Source of the DNA: Hemerocallis citrina
Taxonomy: Eukaryota; Streptophyta; Magnoliopsida; Asparagales; Asphodelaceae
Length of the DNA stretch: 64,000 bases
NCBI GenBank assembly: GCA_017893485.1
Contig: JACEHZ010000198.1
Coordinates: forward strand, 1,178,001 to 1,242,000
Direction of reading: 5' to 3'
The notes under the pieces are model-generated. The model had not been told where the DNA came from. It saw only the letters and a list, made by a program, of their open reading frames with translations, and made no database searches. Shown here in pieces: positions 44,746 through 56,807 of this stretch. The translations under genes were made by a program, and so were the position numbers. The stretch's first letter is position 1; every line of letters starts with the position of its first letter.

Positions 44746-45308
44746 GAGCATCTGTAATCGTTTGCCATATTCCCAAATTTTCCAAAATTTGGAGGAAAAA
44801 AAACCCCTGTAGTCATTGGCCAAATACCAAAAAATTGGGTTCAATCGCTACAGTACCCAGCTATATTTGGCAATCGAAATGGCAATTGTCAAAATATAAC
44901 CGGACGATAGATTATCCACCGTCGTTTAAAATTTTTCGATCGAACGAAAGATTATCTTCCGTCGCTTTTATTTTTTTTTGTATCGGACGATAGATAATGT
45001 CCCGTCCCAACCGATAAAAATTATATAAAAAAAATTGTCGAACGGTTGATTATACACCGTCCTAACAATTTTGGCTAAAGACAAAAGTGTTGGGACGGTG
45101 TATAATCCACCGGCCCTCACTTTTGGAGGTTTTTTTCGTTTTGTCTTTTTGTGCCAAAATATATATTTTTTTAAAAAAATTTTTTGAGACGAAAGATTAT
45201 CCTCCGTCTGGCCAAATTTTAACTTTTGACTACTACAGCGCGCCGTCTAATTTTCTATTTCCATTTGCCAAATATCCAAAAAATGGAAAACATCGACTAT
45301 AGATGCTC
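44746..45308. mobile_element. TAA-flanked MITE, member 3 (563 bp)
   Basis: GAGCATCTGTAATCG at the left pairs with GACTATAGATGCTC at the right, with TAA each side. The interior has motifs of the form GGACGATAGATTATCC...CCGTC, a different palindrome core from members 1 and 2. Confidence 0.8.
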
Positions 45309-45431
45309 TAAGCTAACACTAGTAACCTACAAGTATCAGAATACAAAGTGACGAGCTTTTTCTAGACATTTCACTTTTCTAAACTAAGTGCTTCTTCTAG
45401 AAATTTCACTTTTCTAAACTAACACTAGTAA

Positions 45432-46063
45432 GAGCATCCACAATCGTTTGTTATATTTGCCAATTTCTCATTTTTTAGTAAACAAGGTGCTGCAGTCGAT
45501 TGCTATTTTGCTATATTTTGGCAAAATAGCTACAATCGCTTCTCATTTTTGAGAAACGAAATTGCGATTCTCATATTATAAGAGACGAGACAATATGTTT
45601 CGTCCCATTTTTTACTTTTATTTTAAGATCGTCGGACGATACAATTTGTTCCGTCCCAATTTTATTTATTTTTTTTCTAATGATCAGACGGTACATATAC
45701 CGTCTGGAAAAAAAAAATCAAAAAAATGCTGAAACGAGACATGTTGTCCCGTTTCAAGCAAAATTTGCTTGGACGGGACAACAAGTAAATCAGGGAGGTT
45801 AGTTTAGGGTAAAACTAGGATTAGTGTGTCATTAATTAGGTTTAGGTAATATTTTATTATTTAATTTATATAATTAAACTAATTTAATATCTAATCACTA
45901 ATCAAATAACTCTTAAAAAAAAATGAAACCGGACGAAACAATATGTCTCGTCTTTCTCAAATATTAGCAAAATTTTAGCAAACAACGACTGCAGACAAAT
46001 ACCCTATTTTCTATTACTGCAGCTGCTTTTTTTTAAAAATGAGAAACACCATTGTGGATGCTC
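45432..46063. mobile_element. TAA-flanked MITE, member 4 (632 bp)
   Basis: GAGCATCCACAATCG at the left pairs with CCATTGTGGATGCTC at the right, with TAA each side. The interior has repeated GGACGATACAATTTGTTCCG and GAGACATGTTGTCCCGTTTC palindromes. Confidence 0.85.
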
Positions 46064-46076
46064 TAACACATAAACT

Positions 46077-47481
46077 TTAAGAGTAAAGCCCATTTTCCCG
46101 AAATATGCCACTTTTTAAAACTAATTTTCAAAAATAGAACATTTTTCCAAAATAGGCCACTTTTTTAAAGTAATTTTCAAAACAGGCCACTTTCGAAACT
46201 AATTTCCAAAATCGACCAATGCAGTACCAATTGCGGCTTATTTGATTTCGAGGCAGTAGTTTACAACTGAGAACTAAGTATAATATCATATATATTTGTC
46301 TAATAGGCTTGGAGACTTGGGGAAAAATGCCCAAGTGTAAAATATGAATTTTTAGAGGCCACAGTTGGGTACTGCGACCTCGAAACTACATAGGCCACAG
46401 TACCGTTACCAAACTGCTGCCACTTTGATTTCAAGGCCACAGTTCACAACTGCGGCCTTAGTATATATCATACATATTTGGCTAATAGGCTTGTAGACTT
46501 AAAAAAAATTGCCCTAGTGTAAAATATGACAAATAAGAGGCCGTAGTTGGGTCCTGGGACCTCGAAACTGCATAGGCCGCAATACCGAGCTGCGGCTTCT
46601 TTGAATTCGTGGTCGCAGTTCACAACTGCGGTCCAACTATATATCATACATACATGAAAGATTAGGAGCCCGCAGTTGGGAACTGCGTCCTCGATAATAC
46701 ATTGGATGTAGTTCACAACTGCGGCCTCAGTTATATGGTCGATGTGGTTCAATTCTTAAAACCTTCTAACACTCATTCGACCATATAACTGAGACCGCAG
46801 TTGTAAACTGCGGCCTTTGTAATATCGAGATCACAATACCCAACTGCGGCCTCCTAGCTATTTTTCACATTTTACACTTGGGCAATTTCTTTCCAAGTCT
46901 TTGAGCCTATTAGCCAGATATGTATGATATTATACTTAAGCCGCAGTTCACATCGCAGTTGTGAACTACAACCATGAAATCAAAGAGGCCGTAGTTGTGT
47001 ATTGCGTTGATCTATTTTGAGAATTAGTTTCGAAAGTGACATATTTTGGGAATTAGTTTTAAAAAGTAGTCTATTTCGAGTAAAAAATCCAAAATAGACC
47101 ATTTTCGAAACTAATTTCGAAGATAGACTAGTCGTCATAGGTCGCAGCTGCGAGCTGCGACCTGCCCGATTGTGAGGCTTCAAAATTCTGTTTTTTTCCA
47201 AGGCTGCAGTTTTCAACTGCAACTGTGGCCTATATTTAGCAATTTTTTATTTAGAAAAAATTATCTAAGTCTCAAAATCTCTCTAGCCCAAATATGAAAT
47301 GAACTAAGACTTCAGTTAGGAACCGTAGCTGCGAAAAAAAATATTTTTGCACAATTGAACAGACCGTATTTGCGAACTGCGGCCTATGACAACTAGTCTA
47401 TCTTCGAAATTAGTTTTGAAAGTAGTTTATTTCGAAAATTAGTTTTAAAAAGTGGTCTATTTGGGGGAAAACTTAAGAGTA
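46077..47481. mobile_element. Fold-back element (~1.4 kb) packed with GCCGCAGTT palindromes
   Basis: The ends are inverted: ATGCCACTTTTTAAAACTAATT near 46108 pairs with AATTAGTTTTAAAAAGTGGT near 47434. An exact 9-bp TTAAGAGTA lies at 46077-46085 and 47473-47481, the size of a Mutator TSD. The interior has about ten near-palindromes like CCGCAGTTGGGAACTGCG and CGCAGTTCACAACTGCGG. No transposase. Probably a non-autonomous MULE, but the terminal few bases do not pair perfectly. Confidence 0.6.
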
Positions 47482-47829
47482 CAATGCCGAGCACTTTTCA
47501 TACCCCGTTTTACTTTCATAAGCTAACACTGGTAATATATACTCTGCTAAATTAATTATGCAATAACCATACCTTATGAAGTTTTTGAAGTTTTAGTAGA
47601 TAGGAGGTTTTCTTCTGAATTTCATATTTAAATAATTTTTAAAAATATATAGTGACAGGAAGAAAGAGAGATTATAGAATGCATCATTATAATTATGCTA
47701 TGCAATCGTCAAGTAAATGAAGGGGCCAAAAAGAAAAAAAGAAAAAAAAATAGAGCTTTAAGAGGAATCTTAAACAATCCTTTTACAAGTCAAGCTTATA
47801 CGAGACTTAAATGAACCGAGCTTGAACAC
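47482..47829. other. No gene seen
   Basis: AT-rich intergenic sequence with an A-rich run at about 47725-47755. Confidence 0.5.
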
Positions 47830-47834
47830 AAACC

Positions 47835-48504
47835 TGTTAGGATTATGTCTTGTATAAACTTGTTGTTTAGTCAGAAGAGACGACGAAGCACGATGGTCGA
47901 AACGTCGAAGAGAGGAGAATGTGAAAACAAAGCAGCAACAGAGAGCTGTGCAGTCGAATGCACACCCCGCAGGTCTGGGCACTAGTGAAGTGCGGTCGAC
48001 TGCACTTGGGTGCATGAACGTTTTTTGGCTTTTATCTTGGAGATCGTTTCATCATAATCTTCAACTCCAAGTCAGATCGTACGATTCATATTCAGTGATT
48101 TCTTCTACGAGATATCGGACGATTGAGATATCAAGACTAACATAGGGTTCTCTCTATTATTCTTCTATTTATTGTAATAGTTTCCAATATGAAATGTGGA
48201 ATACTTCATTGATTATTTTCTCCATTGCAAAGAGAAGCTTGAGAGATAGTTTTTGGTGAGTGAATTTAATCCTTGATTGAGTAAATCTGTAACTTCTCGT
48301 AATCTATTCTAGTTGAAAATTATATCTCCCTATATTTTTCTCCGAATTAGGCGAAAGCTAACCGGGATAAATTCCTTGTTTGTTTGTGTTGGGTTGATAG
48401 ATCTATTTGTTTGGTTGTTCGATTGATTTGTCTCATCTAATTGTCATCCTCATTGCTCTAATCTATTCTACTGCGCTATCGATGTTCGTCGACATCCCCC
48501 AACA
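47835..48504. mobile_element. Solo LTR, 670 bp, TSD AAACC
   Basis: It starts TGTTAGGATTATGTC and ends ATCCCCCAACA. AAACC lies directly before (47830-47834) and after (48505-48509). No internal region is present. It contains GTGCGGTCGACTGCAC, a relative of the palindrome in the copia LTR at 34053. Family and orientation are uncertain. Confidence 0.85.
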
Positions 48505-48509
48505 AAACC

Positions 48510-48778
48510 AAGCTGGAGCAAGAGTCTATCTCAAATCGAGCTTCGAGCTTCTCGAACTATTTACATTACATTCATTCTTTCACCCCCTCTTTTCCCCATT
48601 TAACTTCCTCTTTTTAAAACCCTCTGACAGCTTTCCCTTTTTTCTCAACTCTCCGTCTTTATTGGAGTACAAGTAAAACGGAACACACCTTTAAACCACA
48701 ACAAAACAGTGAAGTTTGTCCTATTTTCTTCATCTTTCTCTGTGCCTCTGTCATCATTTTTTCTCTGTGCCACTATCA
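48510..48778. other. No gene seen; CT-rich flank
   Basis: Begins with GAGCTTCGAGCTT-type repeats and continues CT-rich up to the point where the truncated copia starts. Confidence 0.45.
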
Positions 48779-50936
48779 TCATTTATTGTATTCACATGGA
48801 TAGTCCTGTATATCCGATTTATATACCAAGAACCGATATGCACTACTGTTGTGTGTATGGCCTATGAATATGCAATCAATGGTCTTAGGTCCTATTGTGA
48901 CCTGTTTTGGATTAGGTACTATCATTTTTGCTAGACACCCCCACAATTTGAGGTATTTATATGAAGGTATATTACCTTTCCATAGTTCGTATGGTGTCTT
49001 TCCAGTTTTCTTGTGAGATATTTTATTGAGAATATAGTTGGCAGTCAGCAACGCTTCCCCCCACATATTTTGGGGTAACCCAGAATTCAACAACAAGGCA
49101 TTCATCATCTCCTTTAGAGTTCGGTTCTTGCGTTCGGCAATACCTTTTGATTCAGGTGAGTAAGGAGCAGTTGTCTGATGAATTATTCCATGTTCAGAGC
49201 AGAACATATTAAATGGTGCATCATATTCCCCTTCTCTATTACTTCTAACGATTTTAATCATTTTGCTAAGTTAATTCTCAACCTCAAGCTTATATTCTTT
49301 GAATTTATCCAAAGCCTCATTTTTGCTATGTAACAAGTACACATAACAGAATTTATGCAATCGTCTATACATGTCACAAAGTATTTTTTGCCACCTCTGG
49401 TTTGCACGTATTTTAAATCACACAAATTTGTGTAAATTAGACCTAGAGTTTCAGTGTTTCTATCTACAGAACTTGATGGAATTTTAGTGAGTTTGGCCTC
49501 TGTGCAAACTTTACATTTTTCGCAGATATCTACCTTAAATTTTGGTAGTAAATTCATGTTAATTAATCTACGCATAGAATTGACAGAAGAAGACTCAACA
49601 ATATAAGAAATAAGAGTAATTTCATTATTTTTGGGAACAATATGAGCAACAAATTTTGGGATGACTCTCATTACATTGAATTCGAATAGTCCATCCTTCA
49701 CACACCCTTTTCCCAAGTACACCCCATTCTTAGAAAGTACAAAATTATCAGAAGCAAGAACAACCCTAAATCCATTCTTGCTTAGTAAAGATCCCGAGAC
49801 CAGGTTCTTTCTAATATCTAGAACGTGCAACACATTTGTGAGTGTTAGTTCCTTGCCTGAAGTCATCTTCAGCACTATCTTTCCTGTTCCTGCAATTTTG
49901 GAGGTGGAAGAATTGCCCATGAACAGTTCATCCTTGTTGCACTTCTGGTATGAAGTGAACATCTCCTTGTCCGAGCAGATGTGCTTGGTGGCCCCAGTGT
50001 CGTACCACCACTCTTGAGGATTGCTCCCCACCAGATTCACCTCTGATACAACAGCACAGAGGTCCAAGTCAGAGAGACCAGTGGACAAGTTCTCAGCTAT
50101 GTGTTCATGGGATCTGTCATTCCCTTTTGCCTGTCCAATTCCATCACGGTTGTTGTCCTTACTGCGACAGTCAGAAATTTTGTGCCCCAGCTTACTACAC
50201 TTGTGGCATTTTCCAGCAAACCTCTTTGCTGCAGGTTTTTTGTTCGAGACCTGTGGCAAGAACTTTCTCTTTTTGCCATTCTGTTCGTACTCTACCATGT
50301 TGGCATTTTCTATGGACTGATTTTCATAGGACCTGTCAGCCTTGCGATTCTCCTCTTCGATCCGCAACCTGACAATGAGGTCTTCAAGAGACACCTCCTT
50401 TCGCTTATGCTTGAGGTAGTTCTTAAAGTCTTTCCATCCAGGTGGAAGATTCTCGATGAACGCTGCAACCTGAAATGGTTCATACAACGTCATGTTCTCT
50501 GTAGTGATTTCATGCATTATCACATGCAGTTCCTGAATTTGACTCACAACTGTCTTGGAGTCAACCATCTTGTAGTCCAGAAATTTGCCAACTATAAACT
50601 TCTTGGAGCCGGCGTCTTCTGTTTTGTACTTCTTCTCCAAGGACCCCTACAGAAGTTTGGAAGTCTTGAAGACACATTAGACATTATACAGTGGGTCTAT
50701 CAAGCCGTTCAGGATGTAATTTCTGCAGAGATAATCACCCTGAGTCCATGCATCAATAGATGCCAGCATAGGGGCAGATTTAGTGAGAAACATGTTCAGC
50801 TTCAAGGTGGTCAGATAGAACTGCATCTTCCCTAGCCACTTTTTGAATCCAGTTCTATTGAACTTCTCTGGTTTTCTCCCACAGTTATATGTGTGGGCAG
50901 AATGACCATTTGTACCGCAACCGATGGTGCAGTCAT
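48779..50936 (-). pseudogene. Truncated copia gag-protease-integrase
   Basis: The 5' gag begins near the ATG at 50936 (MTAPSVAVQM), with a frame change near 50870 and stops before 50640. Below that a 460-codon frame contains gag, a CCHC knuckle (CHKCSKLGHKISDC, about 50170-50211), the protease-type motif WWYDTGATKHICS (about 49990), and GAG-pre-integrase and integrase N-terminal Cys residues. A shift near 49260 leads to integrase core (VRSNREGEY, SKGIAERKNR) ending near 48779. RT and RNase H are absent, so the 3' half is deleted. The LTR is probably at about 51200-51854. Confidence 0.85.
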
Positions 50937-51199
50937 ATTTTGGGTCACTGGTGTTTGTTCACTGATAAGTCTACTGACATTATCGTTTTGTGTGTTTTCC
51001 TTGTTCTGAAATAGTTGAAATAGAACTGTTAGTTGTTTTGTTTTTCCGAAATGATAACAGTACATGTAAATAATCTTCAAAAAAGCTATTAGAATAGAGG
51101 AAAAATTTTGCTTTAAGATTGTTAGAACTTGAATTTCATAAAATAGGAAAATGCTAACAATATTTGTGAAAAAATACAATTACAGGAAATAAAAGAACA
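50937..51199 (-). other. Leader of the truncated copia
   Basis: AT-rich sequence between gag and the putative LTR. No primer-binding site was confirmed. Confidence 0.35.
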
Positions 51200-51854
51200 A
51201 ACCAAACACTTCAATACAGAGTCGAGATTAAGATATCTATCCTTAAAGCAAAATTTGCCCTGTAGTGTGACGGTGGTTGACGAATGGCCCCTCAGGATAC
51301 AATTGTATTACCTTTTCCTGAAGAGTAACACTCTAGCTTCAGAGATCTCAGCAAACCGGTAGTTGTGTTGTACTCTCAGACTGTGACTCAGAGGAAGAAG
51401 AAGAAGAAGAAGAAGGAGATTCAGAATGTTTTACAACTCTGTGTAAAACAGAGCCAGGCCAGACCAGACCAGACCAGACCAAGCCGGAGCTGGGGTCGGG
51501 CCGGGCCGGGCGCGCGAGTGTGTTTGTTATTTTGGCTAGGTCCTCTCTCCACTACACGTTAGTGGTAACCCCGGGGCTACGCCCTTTAGTCCATTTCTTT
51601 AGCTTATATAGTAGAGAAAAACTTTCCCATCTTCTGATGTGGGACTATTCATTCCAACTGCCCAAATTAGTACATTTCAATTACCCAACTTTAGACCTAC
51701 ATTTCTCATTCATACGGAAACCATTTTTGGCACGTGAGTACATTACGGAATAGTACTCGACGAGAGGAACATAATCCAATCAATTTTTGGCACCGCCGGT
51801 GGCCTGAGCCCACCAGAATCCGGCCCGAAAAATATGCCAAAACTATTTCCAACA
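51200..51854 (-). repeat. Probable 5' LTR of the truncated copia
   Basis: On the minus strand it begins TGTTGGAAATAGTTTTGGC at 51854, exactly where similarity to duplicated segment A starts on the other side. TATATAAGC (complement of 51602-51610) is a plausible promoter. It holds (GAA)n and (CCAGA)n runs at 51393-51416 and 51456-51480. The inner boundary is approximate. Confidence 0.5.
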
Positions 51855-52077
51855 CATAAATGCTTCACTTCTTTGTGTTTTGTGCCCAATAATCCACAAT
51901 GTGCACGTGCATGACATCTTCTTTTTTTTTTATCATAAAAGGTTGGCCGAAGCCCCCCGTGTTTCATTAAAAAACTTTTAAAAAAACAGATAATCAAGCA
52001 CCGGACAATGAATTTCATGTCTCCCACAGGTGGGCCATGATGCTCATTCCTCGTCCAAAAAAATAGCCCTACATGAC

Positions 52078-52306
52078 TATTAGAATATGTCAATATCTTT
52101 TATATTTAGTATACATTAATTTAGGAATCATGGCAACATAATTATTGGAATCAATCAGTCACAATTATGGCAACACAATTAGAAGAATCAATCAATAGAA
52201 ATCATGGCAACACAATTATAGGAATCAATTATGATTTTGTAGCCAAGATTGTTGTATACATACATGGTTATCATATCAATGAAATTCAAGGCAAATATTT
52301 CCATCA
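52078..52306 (+). repeat. 5' LTR (229 bp)
   Basis: Contains an internal direct repeat of ATCATGGCAACA(T/C)AATTAT(T/A)GGAATCAAT-type units, three copies. It ends CATCA directly before TGGTATCAG. Confidence 0.88.
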
Positions 52307-52315
52307 TGGTATCAG
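52307..52315 (+). promoter_or_regulatory. Primer-binding site
   Basis: TGGTATCAG, the core of the initiator tRNA complement, immediately after the LTR. Confidence 0.75.
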
Positions 52316-52397
52316 TAAGCCTAAGTTTCAAATAATCTCTCCCCGTCCAACAGACCCCACCCCATCTCCGGCGCCACTCCGGCCTTCATCCTCCCTC

Positions 52398-55300
52398 ATG
52401 GCCGAAGATCACCCTTCCTCTCCAATACCACCTTCTTCGAATCCTCCAAAACCTACTACCTCCACCTTTCATCCTGCTCTCACCATCCCTAACATCACCA
52501 ACTTCATCAAAGTCACGCTCGATATTGAAAAAGGCCAATATAATACGTGGTCTGAACTCTTTAAGATCCATGTCAGAGCCTATCAAGTCCTTGATCATAT
52601 CATTCCCCCATCTCCAAATGATATGCCGTCCACTTTCTCTCTCAAACAAATCAATCCTACTCTTTGGTCGCGCCTTGATGCTGTTGTCATACAATGGATT
52701 TATGGCACCATCTCTAATGATCTTCTCAACACAATTATTGAACGTGATTCAACTGCTGAACTTGCTTGGAACTGACTGTTTGATATCTTCTTCGACAACA
52801 AAAACTCTAGGGCTCTCTACCTAGAACAAGAATTTTCGAGAGTCACCATGGAGCAGTTTCCTGATGCTTCATCTTACTGTCAACACCTTAAATTACTCTC
52901 GGATAAACTATCTAATGTTGGTGCTCCCGTTTCAAACGAACGATTGGTGCTTCAGCTCGTTTCCGGCTTAACAGATGCTTATGCCACTATAGGTTCACAA
53001 ATTCTTCATAGAGAATCACTTCCTCCGTTTTGCATGGCCCGTTCTATGCTAGTTTTGGAGGAAACGACACGGACAAAAAGGGCGGCAAACACCACAGATA
53101 GCTTTGCTTTCCTAGTATCTCAACATGACAACTCTGTTGGAAATTTGTATCACCATCAAAACCGCAACAATAATGGAAGCAGCAGCCACGGTGGTCGTGG
53201 CGGTGTAGGAAGCAACCGCAGTGGCCGTGGTAGAGGCAGAGGAGGTGGTCGTGGCGGCCGATAGCAAAACCACTGGCCCACGTCATAGCAGCCGCCTCCA
53301 ATGCAAACACAGCAGTGGGCGTATCCTCCATGGGCAGGACCGTGGCAGCCATGGACCACACCACCTTGTCTATATCTTACAACAGGAAATTGGTATAAAC
53401 AACTCACATCTCAGCAGGCCCGCCGGCCAGGAATTCTTGGGCCTAAGCCTCAGCAGGCCCATATAGCAGCCGCCCCTCAACATGCACAGTCGTCATATGC
53501 ACCAACCGATATTCATGCTGCAATGCTTACTCTATATATCGCTCCTCCTAACGATCAATGGTATATGGAAACAAGGGCCACCTCTCACATGACTGCAAAC
53601 GGAGGTAATCTTACATCTTATTCCAATATGAGTAATAATATTACTGTTGGTAGTGGTCATCATATTCCAGTTATTAATTGTGAAAATGTATTATTACCTA
53701 ACCCACATCATCTATTAACCTTACATAATGTCTTGCATGCACCCAAATTAATTAAAAATCTTGTCTCTTTGAGAAAATTTACCATTGACAATGATATTTC
53801 TGTTGAATTTGATCCCTTCGGTTTTTCTGTGAAGGATTTTCAGACCGAGATGCATTTAATGAGATGCAACAGCTTGGGTGAACTTTATCATATTACCACA
53901 AGACCATCCACTACAACACCATCCACCTTTGCCGCTTTATCCAATGAATTATGGCACAATCGTTTAGGACATCCGGGAGCTCCTGTTTTAAATTCTCTTC
54001 ATCGAAACAATTTTATTATTTGTAATAAGTTTCGAAATAATTTCTTTTGTCATTCTTGTCCCCTTGGGAAGCAAATAAAATTACCTTTTTATGCGTCTTT
54101 GTCATCCACTTTAATGCCATTTGATATTGTGCATAATGATCTTTAGACATCACCTACTCTTAGTTCAGGTGGACATCGTTATTATGCTTTATTTCTTGAT
54201 GATTTCACGAATTTTTTATGGACTTTTCCTCTTGCAAATAAATCTCAAGTCCATTCCATTTTTCTCCACTTTCGTACTCACATTAAAACACAATTTGAAA
54301 GAGAAATTAAATGTTTTCAATGTGACAACGGAAAAGAGTACGACAATGCACTTTTTCATAAGTTCTGTGAACTCAATGGAATGGCTTTTAGATTTTCTTG
54401 TCCTCATACATCTCCTCAAAATGGAAAAGCCGAAAGAAAGATTCGTACCATAATAACATCATCCGAACTCTTCTTGCTCATGCCTCCTTCCGACCTTTGT
54501 TTTGGCACCATGCCCTACAAATGGCCACCTACCTTGTCAGTATTCTCCCAACAAAAAAACTTGCCCTCCAAACGCCCACCAAAATTCTCTACCAAAAAGA
54601 TCTGTCATATTCTTATCTTCGAGTTTTTGGATGCCTATGTTATCCTCTCATTCCTTTCACTTCTAGAAATAAATTGCAAGCTCGATCAATATCTTGTGTT
54701 TTTTTTGGGATATCCATCGTTTCATAGAGGTTATAAATGTTATGAGTTATCGAGTCGTAAAATAGTCATTTCAAGGCATGTTGTTTTTGATGAAAATACG
54801 TTTTCCTTTTCTAATTCAATTGCTCCCTCATCCTCCAGCTATGATTTTTTGAATACAAGCACTACACATTTCCTTTACTCACCCAATCAACCCTTTTTCA
54901 CCTCTCATTATGTCCAAACCTCTCCACCTCTAGCAGCTAACAATCTGGCACAATCGTCCTCCACCCAACACCCAAGTACACAGGCCCCATCCTCCTCATC
55001 ACACCATACTACTCCGTAAGGCACCTCCTCCCCCACCAAACATACCACCACACCGGCCCAAAACACAAATCTCCTCCAAGCCCAACATGAGCCAACATCT
55101 TCTTCAGAATCCACATCTTCAACCCCCTTAGAACAACCCACTTCTCTAGCCAACCCACCACACTCTCCTCAAATGACCACTCGAGCACAACACGGCATTT
55201 ACAAGCCTCGCCAACTTTTTAATCTCCATACCTCTGCCCAACATTCCATTTCTCCCTCGCCTACTAATTCCCTTAATGCATTAAATGATCATAATTGGAA

Positions 55301-56807
55301 AAAGGCCATGAAAGACGAATATGATGCTCTTATTGAAAATAAAACGTGGGACCTAGTGCTCCGTCCGGCTAATGCTAACATTATTCGTAGTTTATGGATT
55401 TTCAAGCATAAGAAGAAATCCGATGGATCCTTTGAACGTTATAAGGCTCGTCTTGTAGGAGATGGTGCAGGTCAACAAACTGGTATAGATTGTGGTGAGA
55501 CCTTCAGTCCAGTAGTCAAACCGGCAACTATTCGGACGGTACTCAGCGTTGCTTAATCTAAATCATGGTGACTTCATCAATTAGATGTCAAAAATTCCTT
55601 TTTACATGGAAATCTTGATGAAACTGTGTACATGCACCAACCTCCTGGTTTTCGCAATCCCCAACATCCTGACTATGTCTGCCTGCTAAAGAAGTCTCTC
55701 TATGGCCTCAAACAAGCCCCTCGGGCTTGGTACCAGTGATTCACTGATTTTGTAGCCACGTTGGGTTTCTCTCATAGTGTCTCAGATCATTCTGTATTCA
55801 TTTATCACCGAGCCGATGACACAGCTTATATCCTTCTTTATGTGGACGACATTATTCTTACTGCATCTTCAGATACTCTCCGTCAATCCATCATGTCTAA
55901 ACTTGGCTCTGAATTTGCCATGAAGGATTTGGGTCCCCTAAGTTATTTTCTGGGTATATCTGTTACAAGACATTCAGGAGGTCTTTTTCTTTTACAAAAT
56001 AAATATGCCGAAGAAATTATTAAGCGAGCAGGCATGTCCCTATGCAAACCATCTTCTACACCAGTAGACACAAAAGCAAAACTCAGTGGATCTTCAGGAA
56101 ACCCAAATCATGATCCAACCGAATATCGCAGTCTTGCCGGTGCTTTACAATACTTAACATTTATATGACCAGATATCTCTTATGCCGTTCAACAAGTGTG
56201 TTTATTTATGCATGACCCGAGGACCCAACATATGACTGCTTTGAAGCGAATCCTTCGTTATATTAAGGGTACTCTTACTTTCGGTCTACATATCTCTCCC
56301 TCCTCAGTTGATAAACTCACTACATATACCGATGCAGACTGGGGTGGATGTCCAGACACCAGAAGGTCTACGTCTGGATATTGCATATATCTTGGGGATA
56401 ATTTAATCTCTTGGTCTGCGAAACGACAACCTACCTTGTCTCGATCCAGTGCTGAAGCCGAGTACCGTGGAGTTGCTAATGTAGTTTCCGAATCCTGTTG
56501 GCTTTGAAACTTACTCTTGGAACTTCAATGTCCTGTCACGAAGGCTACATTAGTCTATTGTGATAATGTCAGTGCGGTATATCTTTCCGGCAATCTTGTT
56601 CAACACCAACGCACTGAACACATTGAGATGGATATACACTTTGTGCGTGAAAAGGTTGCTCGTGGTCAAGTACGGGTGTTACATGTTCCTTCGCATTACC
56701 AAATTGCCGACATCTTCACGAAGGGACTTCCGCTGCAACTCTTTGATGATTTTCGACATAGTCCCAACATTCGTCAACCTCCTGTTTCGACTACGGGGGT
56801 GTATTAG
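52398..56807 (+). pseudogene. Copia gag-pol remnant with many nonsense codons
   Basis: Gag starts at ATG 52398 (MAEDHPSSPIPPSS), has a TGA near 52773, then a Gly/Arg-rich tail (about 53170-53262) and two TAG codons. No CCHC knuckle was seen, the Gly/Arg tail standing in for it. Protease region reads WYMETRATSHMTA, with the catalytic Asp replaced. Integrase: LWHNRLGHPG, CDNGKEY, SPQNGKAERK; TAG near 54144 replaces a Trp codon, and frames shift near 54430. [37 protein letters not shown]. RNase H: YTDADWGGCPDTRR, SSAEAEYRG. Stops near 55554, 55737, 56165 and 56505. Many stops fit C-to-T changes in Gln, Arg or Trp codons. Confidence 0.9.
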
